Below are positions 48,312 to 54,043 of a DNA stretch of 64,000 nt, piece by piece. The stretch is from an uncultured Chryseobacterium sp. GTDB taxonomy: Bacteria > Bacteroidota > Bacteroidia > Flavobacteriales > Weeksellaceae. Location: positions 129,154 to 193,153 of the forward strand of contig CAJYWN010000009.1 of NCBI GenBank assembly GCA_913778275.1, given 5' to 3'. The notes below the pieces were generated by a model. That model made no database searches. It was not told where the DNA came from and saw only the letters and a program-made list of their open reading frames with translations. The position numbers and the translations under genes are program-made. The first letter of the stretch is position 1, and each line of letters starts with the position of its first letter.

Positions 48312-49320
48312 GCAGAAGTTTATAGACAAATTCAGCGCAGCCTTTTTTATTTTGGTGATCATTAAGGTCATCGCTCTGTTAGCACAGTTGTTTCATCAGA
48401 GTTTTTGGAGCGTTGTAGGAACCCTTGTGATTTTTATTATTGTTGCTTTTATTATTTTTATTGTCATTACCCGTCTGGAAGACAAGGAAAAAGACATACA
48501 GGGAAGAAGAGGTGCTGCTTCCGGTGGAAATTTTTATGTGGAAAGTTCTCTTTTTGATAAAATCAGGAATAAATACGAGGAACTTGCTAAAAGTTATATC
48601 CGTGAAAAGGATTATAAAAAAGCAGCCAAAGTGTATATCAATCTTCTTCAGGATCATTACCGCGGAGCCAAAACACTGGAGGAAGGAGGGTTTTACAATG
48701 AGGCAGCAGTGATTTACCTGAAAAAACTGAAAAATAAATCTGAAGCTGCGAATTGTTATGAAAAAGCAAAGCAATACCGGAAAGCAATAGAACTGTATAA
48801 AGATCTTGAACAGAAAGAAAAGGTGGGTGATTTGTATAAAGAAATCAATGATTATAAAAATGCCAATATCTATTATCAAATGGTGGTTGACGATTACGTA
48901 AATTATAATCAGATGGTAAAAGGTTCATTGGTTTATCGTAAAAAAATGGAGATGCCTGAAGAGGCCCAGAAAATTTTGCTGATAGGATGGGAAGAAGATA
49001 AAGATGCCTTCAACTGCCTGAATAATTATTTTGTCAATATCTTTGATGCTAAAAACCTCGAACACGAAATCGGGGAACTATATCAAAAAACACCTTCTGA
49101 AAAAAAGATCATCTTTCTCGAAGCAATGAAACATGAATTTAAAAGAGATCTTTCACTTCATACCATAATCAGGAATATCGCCTATGAAATTATCGCAGAA
49201 AAAGTGATTACTCATTCGGAAATTGTTAATGAATTAAAATATTTCAATCCGGATGATGAGGTTATTTTAAAAGATATTTCGAGATATAAAACGGGCCGGA
49301 ATAAAATGTTCAGGAGCTAA
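48304..49320 (+). CDS. Membrane protein with TPR-like repeats, ternary-system component
   Basis: A 338-residue protein. Two N-terminal transmembrane helices (FFILVIIKVIALLAQLF and LVIFIIVAFIIFIVI) are followed by tetratricopeptide-like helices at about residues 85-210. Repeated YxxAAxxY units are visible (KKAAKVYINLL, YNEAAVIYLKKL, SEAANCYEKAK, RKAIELYKDL, KNANIYYQMV). The C-terminus is helical. TPRs mediate protein contacts, so it is probably a membrane scaffold for the MoxR-vWA complex. It is the last gene of the overlapping operon (8-bp overlap with the previous one). Confidence 0.75.
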   Translation: MNRQKFIDKFSAAFFILVIIKVIALLAQLFHQSFWSVVGTLVIFIIVAFIIFIVITRLEDKEKDIQGRRGAASGGNFYVESSLFDKIRNKYEELAKSYIREKDYKKAAKVYINLLQDHYRGAKTLEEGGFYNEAAVIYLKKLKNKSEAANCYEKAKQYRKAIELYKDLEQKEKVGDLYKEINDYKNANIYYQMVVDDYVNYNQMVKGSLVYRKKMEMPEEAQKILLIGWEEDKDAFNCLNNYFVNIFDAKNLEHEIGELYQKTPSEKKIIFLEAMKHEFKRDLSLHTIIRNIAYEIIAEKVITHSEIVNELKYFNPDDEVILKDISRYKTGRNKMFRS

Positions 49321-49337
49321 ACTTTTCAAAAAACAAT

Positions 49338-49546
49338 TATCTTTGCACCAATAAAATTATGACAATACAAAGAGCACATATCAGTTTAAATCTATGCGAT
49401 CGCCCTATGCTAAAGGGATCGTTTGGATATGAATGGATGATATTGAATGAGGCAGAATGTGCTTGCTTTGAAAATAATTTACTGTAAACCCGTAAAAATT
49501 TTATCAAAATAGTGCAGAAACGCCTCGATTTTCGAGGCGTTTTTTG
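49338..49546 (+). ncRNA. Short promoter-to-terminator transcript, possible small RNA or micro-ORF
   Basis: A perfect -7 box TATCTTTG at 49338-49345 is followed by a 42-codon ORF (49359-49487, start MTIQRAHISLNL) and a strong terminator at 49518-49546. Within it the segment at about 49396-49422 forms a hairpin (CGATC...GGATCG around CCCTATGCTAAAGGG), so the transcript may be a structured RNA rather than an mRNA. No ribosome-binding sequence is expected in Bacteroidetes, so translation cannot be judged. It sits just before the tRNA-like array. Confidence 0.45.
49518..49546 (+). terminator. Rho-independent terminator
   Basis: AAACGCCTCGA and TCGAGGCGTTTTTT form an almost perfect stem-loop with a T run. 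Confidence 0.9.
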
Positions 49547-49800
49547 TGTTTTTAAGAGAGAAATTATTTAGAATGAAAAAAAATAACTATAAAAGTGAAA
49601 ATTTTTTAATCAGCAATGAACAATTAATAAGAAAATAAAGCGTGATCAATAACCCGATGAGAGACAGTCATTTAGGTAAGGATAAATCTGCAATCCGTTG
49701 CGGACAGGAATTTCTTATCTTAAAATTAAAGATTAAATATCTGATAATCAGTTTTTTATAGTAAAAATAAATTTGCAGGTTAAAAAAAATCATATTTACT
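49547..49800. other. Intergenic stretch
   Basis: About 250 bp with no gene. It contains a short dyad near 49694-49706 (TCCGTTGCGGA) but nothing I can assign. Its right end leads into a probable promoter (near 49796-49806, ATTTACTTTGCAA). Confidence 0.4.
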
Positions 49801-49804
49801 TTGC

Positions 49805-50053
49805 AACCGAAAATTGAAAGCAACAGGTTTTCAGCTTTTCAAAATGTTAAACAAAAATAAAAAATGAAACAATTACATAACATATCAGATTTACATTCAG
49901 GACAACGCGGTGCAGAACCGATGGGGCAGCAATATGCTTGTATAAATCTGCTTGATAGTGAATTTGTGGGAAAATGGTGCTTATATATATGGGTCAGCTA
50001 ATGAACTGACACGTCCAAAATATAAAGCGCCTCCCGAAAAGAGGCGCTTTTTT
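49805..50053 (+). ncRNA. Second short transcript with 45-codon ORF and terminator
   Basis: A -7-like TTACTTTG near 49797-49804 precedes an ORF of 45 codons at 49864-50001 (start MKQLHNISDLHSG, end WCLYIWVS). A small hairpin (GTCAG...CTGAC) spans the stop codon, followed by a terminator at 50024-50053. Like the element at 49338, it is a self-contained promoter-ORF-terminator unit that resembles no protein I know. It could be a micro-protein or a small RNA. It ends 10 bp before the first tRNA-like sequence. Confidence 0.45.
50024..50053 (+). terminator. Rho-independent terminator
   Basis: AAAGCGCCTC and GAGGCGCTTTTTT flank the short loop CCGAAAA. Confidence 0.9.
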
Positions 50054-50062
50054 ATGATGTAT

Positions 50063-50134
50063 GGTTTCTCTAGCTTATTTGGTAAAGCACCGGTTTGTGG
50101 CACCGGAGAATAGGGTTCGATCCCCGGAGATACC
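50063..50134 (+). tRNA. Degenerate tRNA-His(GTG)-like sequence
   Basis: The acceptor stem GGTTTCT/AGATACC has six of seven pairs. The anticodon stem CCGGT/ACCGG is perfect, with loop TTGTGGC, hence anticodon GTG (His). The D arm is AGCT...AGC-like. The T loop is TTCGATC, but its stem (TAGGG/CCCGG) has only three Watson-Crick pairs plus a wobble, so it is degenerate. The extra G at position -1 required by histidyl-tRNA synthetase is not evident. It starts an array of at least five such sequences. Confidence 0.6.
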
Positions 50135-50143
50135 CCAAAATGT

Positions 50144-50169
50144 GAATGGTCAATAGTGAATTTACTTCA
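50144..50169. repeat. Short interspersed repeat between tRNA-like sequences
   Basis: The motif AATGGTCAATAGTGAATTT followed by ACTTC recurs as AATGATCAATGCTGAATTT plus GCTTC at 50861-50884. Similar AATTGA/ATGAAT-rich stretches fill the other spacers of the array (for example 50594-50690). Confidence 0.5.
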
Positions 50170-50226
50170 TAATTGAATTAAAATTGATAGCAGAGCGAAT
50201 TTGCAATTCACAATTCACCCGAAAAA

Positions 50227-50297
50227 GGTCTATTGAGGTAATGGTAACCTTCCCGACTGTCTCTCGGGTACTGCGAGTTCGATTCTCGCATAGACCG
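50227..50297 (+). tRNA. tRNA-Asp(GTC)-like, compact
   Basis: Acceptor stem GGTCTAT/ATAGACC, anticodon stem CCCGA/TCGGG and T stem GCGAG/CTCGC are all perfect. The anticodon loop CTGTCTC gives GTC (Asp) but has U at position 37, where bacterial tRNAs carry a purine. The D arm is short (3-bp stem). CCA is not encoded, and the discriminator is G. It folds well but is not a standard aspartate tRNA. Confidence 0.7.
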
Positions 50298-50515
50298 CAA
50301 AATGAGAAAGGAAAAGTTTGTCGAGCGCAGACGATCTTTAAGCCAAAAGCACATAACCTATAGACATGCTTTTTCTTAACTCAACTAAAACTAGTGAAAT
50401 AAAGTCTGTCAAAGCGCAGAAGTTCTTACATCAAACTAAAAATTAAGACAGGTTTTATTTTCTTCAAATAATAAGCTGCTGGTGAATTACTCATTACCGG
50501 TTGCTTATAAAAGCC

Positions 50516-50589
50516 GCGGGAGTGGTGGAAATGGCAGACACACTTGATTTAGGCTCAGGATTTTGGGGGTTCGAATCCCTCTTCCCGTA
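50516..50589 (+). tRNA. tRNA-Leu(TAG)-like lacking the long variable arm
   Basis: Acceptor stem GCGGGAG/TTCCCGT (two G-U pairs), anticodon stem CTTGA/TCAGG, loop TTTAGGC with anticodon TAG (Leu), and T stem GGGGG/CCCTC around TTCGAAT. The variable region is only five bases (ATTTT), whereas all bacterial leucine tRNAs have a long variable arm. It would therefore be a poor leucine tRNA. Confidence 0.7.
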
Positions 50590-50593
50590 CAAA

Positions 50594-50690
50594 ATATGAG
50601 TGATGAAATATGAATGATAATTGATAAATCATCAATAATAAATGAATAATCCGGAAATAGAATCAATTATCAATCATCACTTATCAATAC
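50594..50690. repeat. AT-rich ATGAT/ATCAAT spacer repeat
   Basis: Variants of ATGATAATTGATAAATCATC and its complement recur in this spacer. Such low-complexity repeats are frequent between genes in flavobacteria. Here they separate the tRNA-like sequences. Confidence 0.4.
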
Positions 50691-50699
50691 TAATTAAAC

Positions 50700-50771
50700 T
50701 GATTCATGGTGTAATTGGCAGCACACAAGACTTTGACTCTTGTTGTTCAGGTTCAAACCCTGATGAATCAA
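50700..50771 (+). tRNA. tRNA-Gln(TTG)-like
   Basis: Acceptor stem TGATTCA/TGAATCA, anticodon stem CAAGA/TCTTG with loop CTTTGAC (anticodon TTG, Gln) and T stem TCAGG/CCTGA are all perfect. The D arm GGTGTAATTGGCAGCAC resembles ordinary Gln tRNAs. The discriminator is A. Of the array members this one looks most like a working tRNA. Confidence 0.75.
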
Positions 50772-50779
50772 CAAAAACT

Positions 50780-50850
50780 ACTCCGATGATGTAATGGCAG
50801 CATCTCAGTCTCCAAAACTGACGGTACTGGTTCGAATCCGGTTCGGAGTG
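50780..50850 (+). tRNA. tRNA-Trp(CCA)-like with Gln-type D arm
   Basis: Acceptor stem ACTCCGA/TCGGAGT, anticodon stem TCAGT/ACTGA with loop CTCCAAA (anticodon CCA, Trp) and T stem ACTGG/CCGGT are perfect; the discriminator is G. The D arm (GATGTAATGGCAGCATC) is the short kind seen in the neighbouring Gln- and Asp-like sequences rather than that of a usual Trp tRNA. Confidence 0.7.
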
Positions 50851-50979
50851 CAAGAATGTTAATGATCAATGCTGAATTTGCTTCGCAAGTGAATTTGAAA
50901 TTGACAATACAATGGATTAACGATTTACAATTGATGACATAATTATTAAAATTTAAACAAAAAAAAATATGTAGAAAAA

Positions 50980-51465
50980 ATGGAAACGCAACAACAAACA
51001 TGGCAAAACATGACCGGAAAAATCTTTCGGAACTCTATCACAGAGCTGGTAGAAGAAGCCGTCATCCGCGAACAGGCTAATGGACACCGACTGAAAGTAT
51101 GTGTGGGATCAGATTCCCATGTGTATGGGGATGCCATTAATTATGCTACGGCAGTAGTCTTTATTCGGGAGGGAAAAGGAGCGTTTACCTTTATCAGAAA
51201 AGAAAGGGAAATACAGACAATCAGTATCAAAGAGCGAATGCTGAATGAGGTAAACAAATCCGTAGAAATCGCCTATGCCATCTGTGCTGTTCTGGATGCT
51301 TACGGAGTAGAAATGGAAGTACACGCAGACATTAATACCGACCCGGATTTCAAATCCAACGCAGCATTAAAAGATGCAATGGGATACATTCTCGGAATGG
51401 GCTATGTATTTAAAGCAAAGCCTTATGCGTTCGCAAGCTCCAATTGTGCGGATATGATGGTATAA
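50980..51465 (+). CDS. YkuK-type RNase H-like protein (DUF458)
   Basis: A 161-residue soluble protein. KVCVGSDSHVYGDAINYATAVVF near residues 43-65 is the first strand of an RNase H-like fold with acidic Asp and His, and EVHADINTDPDFKSN near residue 112 supplies further Asp residues. This matches the YkuK/DUF458 family. Such proteins are reported in predicted RNA-repair gene neighbourhoods, where they may process RNA ends. It lies 130 bp after the Trp-like tRNA sequence. Nuclease activity is inferred from the fold. Confidence 0.82.
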   Translation: METQQQTWQNMTGKIFRNSITELVEEAVIREQANGHRLKVCVGSDSHVYGDAINYATAVVFIREGKGAFTFIRKEREIQTISIKERMLNEVNKSVEIAYAICAVLDAYGVEMEVHADINTDPDFKSNAALKDAMGYILGMGYVFKAKPYAFASSNCADMMV

Positions 51466-51520
51466 TAAACTAAAAGCAGCGCAAATACTATTATAAATTT
51501 AAACTTCCGTTTTAGAACGA

Positions 51521-51553
51521 AAACCTCACAGGTTTTTAAAAACTGTGAGGTTT
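51521..51553. repeat. Perfect-stem inverted repeat (ACCTCACAG)
   Basis: AAACCTCACAG pairs with CTGTGAGGTTT around a short AT loop. The same hairpin recurs at 52528-52558. It may act as a terminator or processing site between genes of this cluster. Confidence 0.7.
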
Positions 51554-51578
51554 AAATAAAAGAATAAAATTTAAAAAA

Positions 51579-51950
51579 ATGGAATTGACAAAAAGATTAT
51601 TGTTTCTGGACGATATACGATATCCTATTGAAGTTTATCATTATGCAAAACAGGATATTTTCCTGAGAAGCGATTGGTTTATCGTTCGGAATTACAAGCA
51701 GTTTATCGATAGAATTTTGGAAAACGGCTTACCGGAAATGATTTCTTTTGACCACGATCTTGCAGACGAACATTATTTAAAAGCAGATTCTCAGCAATTT
51801 GTCGAAAGAACAGGGTATGACTGCGCGAAGTGGCTTGTAGAATACTGCATGGATAATGGTGCCGATTTACCGGAATTTTACTGTCATTCCATGAATCCTG
51901 TAGGAAAGGAAAATATTGAAAGCCTTTTAAAAAACTTTAAAAAATTATAA
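51579..51950 (+). CDS. Cyclic-phosphate-processing receiver-domain protein (cpREC)
   Basis: A 123-residue single-domain protein. It opens RLLFLDDIRYPIEVYHYA (paired Asp), has MISFDHDLADEHYL near residue 56, and TGYDCAKWLVEYC, then LPEFYCHSMNPVGKENIESL. This is the receiver-like domain family described by comparative genomics of RNA-repair systems, predicted to act on 2',3'-cyclic phosphates of broken RNA. It is followed directly (TAA/ATG contact) by the DinB-like gene. Confidence 0.8.
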   Translation: MELTKRLLFLDDIRYPIEVYHYAKQDIFLRSDWFIVRNYKQFIDRILENGLPEMISFDHDLADEHYLKADSQQFVERTGYDCAKWLVEYCMDNGADLPEFYCHSMNPVGKENIESLLKNFKKL

Positions 51951-52507
51951 TGGACATATTTAGATGTATACAATTTATACAAACGCATTTGAAACTCACT
52001 TTTGATCAGGTTGACCGATGGTTTGGAAAAGATAATAAAACGTTGAATTATCAGCCTGCGAACGGTGGCTGGACAGTTCAGCAGATTTTAGAACATATTT
52101 ATCTCACGAACTTTTATCTGTTGATACTTATTGAAAAAGGATCAAAAAAAGCAATGCGGAATTATCTGAATCTTGATTTGAATCTGGAGATAAAAAATTA
52201 CAGTTTCAATCAGGAAAAGTTCGAAAAAGTAGGAGAATATGGCGCTTTTGAGTGGATAAGACCGGAACACATGGATCCGAAAGAAAACTTAAATTCAGAT
52301 GAAATCAGACGATTAATTGCTCAGCAATATCAGCAATGTTTACATTATTTGGATTTAATGGAAAATGGTGAAGGTCTTCTCTGCAAAACAACAATGACAG
52401 TGAATGAATTGGGAAAGATTAATGTGTACGAATATATTTACTTCCTTTCACTTCATGCTCAGAGACATCTTACTCAGATGAAAAATAATGAATTACAAAT
52501 AATTTAA
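51950..52507 (+). CDS. DinB-like metal-binding protein
   Basis: A 185-residue four-helix-bundle protein of the DinB/YfiT superfamily. Typical pieces are NYQPANGGWTVQQILEHIYLTNFYLLILIEKG (His in the first helix pair) and YEYIYFLSLHAQRHLTQMKN at the C-terminus (paired His). The metal-binding His triad seems present. DinB-like proteins may be thiol-dependent transferases; in this RNA-repair-like setting the role is unknown. Its start overlaps the last base of the cpREC gene stop, so it is coupled to it. Confidence 0.82.
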   Translation: MDIFRCIQFIQTHLKLTFDQVDRWFGKDNKTLNYQPANGGWTVQQILEHIYLTNFYLLILIEKGSKKAMRNYLNLDLNLEIKNYSFNQEKFEKVGEYGAFEWIRPEHMDPKENLNSDEIRRLIAQQYQQCLHYLDLMENGEGLLCKTTMTVNELGKINVYEYIYFLSLHAQRHLTQMKNNELQII

Positions 52508-52527
52508 TCCCTTCATGTAGGTAAGGA

Positions 52528-52558
52528 AACCTCACAGGTTTTCAAAACCTGTGAGGTT
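52528..52558. repeat. Inverted repeat (ACCTCACAGG), second copy
   Basis: AACCTCACAGG and CCTGTGAGGTT flank a short TTTTCAAAA loop. It is nearly identical to the element at 51521-51553. Confidence 0.75.
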
Positions 52559-52586
52559 AAATAAAAACAATTAAAAATTTAAAACA

Positions 52587-53150
52587 ATGAAACAAAATAT
52601 ATTTTTTACGGCAGACCATCATTTCGGTCATGCCAATATTATAAAATTCTCCGAAAGGCCTTTCGAGTCGTTGGAGCATATGAATGAAGAACTTATTAAA
52701 CGGTGGAACGAGAAAATAGGTAAAGAGGATACTGTTTACCATTTAGGAGACTTAAGTTTAGGCAAACCGGATTTTACGAAAGAAACTCTGGACCGATTAA
52801 ACGGAACCATCCATCTGATAAAAGGAAATCACGAGGGTGCGGCGTTAACGTATCCCAAACGATTTGCATCCATCAGGGATTACCATGAGTTAAGAATTGA
52901 TGAGGCCGAAAACAGTAACGGCAAACAAAAAATCATTCTTTTTCATTACTCCCTTCGAACATGGAACGGCTCCCATCGCGGAACCTGGCAGTTATACGGC
53001 CATTCGCACGGAACATTGCCGGATGATGAAATGGCATTAAGTTTCGATGTAGGGGTGGACTGTCATGATTTCTATCCTGTTTCCTACGAAGAAGTAAAGG
53101 AACTTATGAAGAAGAAAAAATGGACACCGCCTTTTGCGCCAAGGAATTAA
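52587..53150 (+). CDS. Calcineurin-like metallophosphoesterase
   Basis: A 187-residue enzyme with all metal-binding motifs of the fold: FFTADHHFGHANI (DxH), TVYHLGDLSLG (GDxx), LIKGNHE (GNHE), FHYSLRTW (first His pair) and LYGHSHGTLP (GHxH). It should hydrolyse a phosphomonoester or diester. In the RNA-repair context it may remove phosphates or cyclic phosphates from RNA ends, but this is inference. It is complete, starts at the ATG after the AACCTCACAGG hairpin, and is followed by an RNA-rich gap. Confidence 0.9.
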   Translation: MKQNIFFTADHHFGHANIIKFSERPFESLEHMNEELIKRWNEKIGKEDTVYHLGDLSLGKPDFTKETLDRLNGTIHLIKGNHEGAALTYPKRFASIRDYHELRIDEAENSNGKQKIILFHYSLRTWNGSHRGTWQLYGHSHGTLPDDEMALSFDVGVDCHDFYPVSYEEVKELMKKKKWTPPFAPRN

Positions 53151-53337
53151 AGGGATGGAAAAGGATGGTGAAAACGTGAAGTAAGACCTGTCTTAAAGCT
53201 TTTCTTCCTTAAGTTTTAAAAATAATTTTTTTCTGCGCAAAAACACTGCGCAATCAGTATTTTATTTTGCTTCATCAAAATGGCAACAACTAAATTGTGA
53301 AAAACAGATTTTAGTCAAAATATCAGGCGGGTCTAGT

Positions 53338-53485
53338 TGGGTGTTTCGGTATATCACCATTGCAGAATGATTTGTTGAGAAACATGATTTTGTTCTGTTC
53401 AGCTTGACCTGAAGGTTTCAGGAGTTTCCAAAAACTTCCGGACATTTTCTATGTATGGAGGTTCGAGTCCTCCCTGTGATCGACA
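53338..53485 (+). ncRNA. Candidate tRNA-like RNA with D and T arms split by a ~100-nt structured insert
   Basis: A D-like arm (GGTG, 11-nt loop TTTCGGTATAT, CACC) at 53340-53358 is followed by about 100 nt with several hairpins (CAGAA/TTCTG; CCTGAA/TTCAGG; GGAGTTT/AAACTTCC). Then comes a perfect T arm (GGAGG, TTCGAGT, CCTCC) at 53458-53474. There is no ordinary anticodon arm. Downstream CTGTG...CACAG can fold as a hairpin. The layout recalls bacterial Y RNAs (YrlA-like), in which a tRNA-like module is joined to other stems, but no Ro-type protein gene is in the window. The boundaries are approximate. Confidence 0.45.
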
Positions 53486-53488
53486 CAG

Positions 53489-53547
53489 TAGCTAAATGGT
53501 ATAGCAATGGAATCTTAGGATCGCGTGGGTTCGAATCCCACTCTCGT
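53489..53547 (+). ncRNA. Degenerate tRNA-like fragment
   Basis: A D-like arm (GCT, AAATGGTAT, AGC) and a perfect T arm (GTGGG, TTCGAAT, CCCAC at 53525-53541) remain. The middle segment (ATGGAATCTTAGGATCG) forms no standard anticodon stem, and the presumed acceptor ends do not pair. It looks like a decayed or non-translational tRNA. Confidence 0.45.
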
Positions 53548-53550
53548 TTT

Positions 53551-53604
53551 CACGGGATAGCTCAGTCTGGTCAGAGCACTACATTACGGTTGTAGGTTAA
53601 TATC
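53551..53604 (+). ncRNA. Truncated tRNA-Arg(ACG)-like sequence
   Basis: The 5' half is tRNA-like: a D stem GCTC/GAGC with loop AGTCTGGTCA, and an anticodon stem CTACA/TGTAG with loop TTACGGT, anticodon ACG (Arg). After the variable region the T arm is absent and a terminator-like hairpin begins at 53605. The 5' acceptor strand (CACGGGA) finds no partner. Confidence 0.55.
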
Positions 53605-53632
53605 AAAAATAGACTCAAAATCTATTTTTTTT
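53605..53632 (+). terminator. Rho-independent terminator in place of the T arm
   Basis: AAAAATAGA and TCTATTTTTTTT flank a 7-nt loop. It ends a transcript that would begin in or before the split tRNA-like RNA. Confidence 0.75.
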
Positions 53633-53807
53633 CGCGAGTTTCCGGGTATTCTCAACAAAAATATCCGCACTGGAAAATCCGGGATGTTTTCGGTTGTTGA
53701 ATCAACACTCTGAAAAAGCCTGCAAGAAAAGAGGTTTTCTAAAATGAAACGGTATGGAAGAGCTTATTATCTTCAGACAAATGCTGAAAAGACGGTTTTC
53801 CGCGTGA

Positions 53808-53905
53808 GCGATGGAAACGGATATCCTTTTTTGCTTGCAAAAAAGATAGAAGTGAACGTAGCGACCCGGGCTGCAGGCAATGCGGCAGCGAGGGACACGC
53901 CCAAG
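53808..53905. repeat. Flavobacterial intergenic repeat
   Basis: This contains the motifs GATATCCTTTTTTG, CAAAAAAGATAGAAGTGAA and GACACGCCC. I associate this series with a repeat that occurs widely between flavobacterial genes. A related element, in reverse orientation, begins near 63937 at the right edge (GGAGCTATTTCGTGCTTTCG). Confidence 0.4.
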
Positions 53906-54043
53906 ATCTGAAATTCAGGATAAATCTGAAAACTGAGTGTAAACATCAGTGAATTTTTTGTAAAACACTTTACTTCCGCATTTTTCGGAAGAAGAGATCA
54001 CGGATTTCCTTTTATAAATAATAACGGTTAAAAAATAAAAATC

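Larger units (their letters stand above)
53151..54043. other. RNA-rich gap with no protein gene assigned
   Basis: Besides the RNA elements listed separately (53338-53485, 53489-53547, 53551-53632) this 893-bp gap holds an imperfect repeat at 53808-53905. A 55-codon reading frame at 53744-53911 runs through that repeat and is probably fortuitous. The left part (53151-53330) has no recognised element. Confidence 0.5.

Noticed and set aside
53744..53911. 55-codon ORF before the slipin gene
   Set aside because: It runs through a repeat that seems to be non-coding elsewhere and has no recognisable domain; probably fortuitous.
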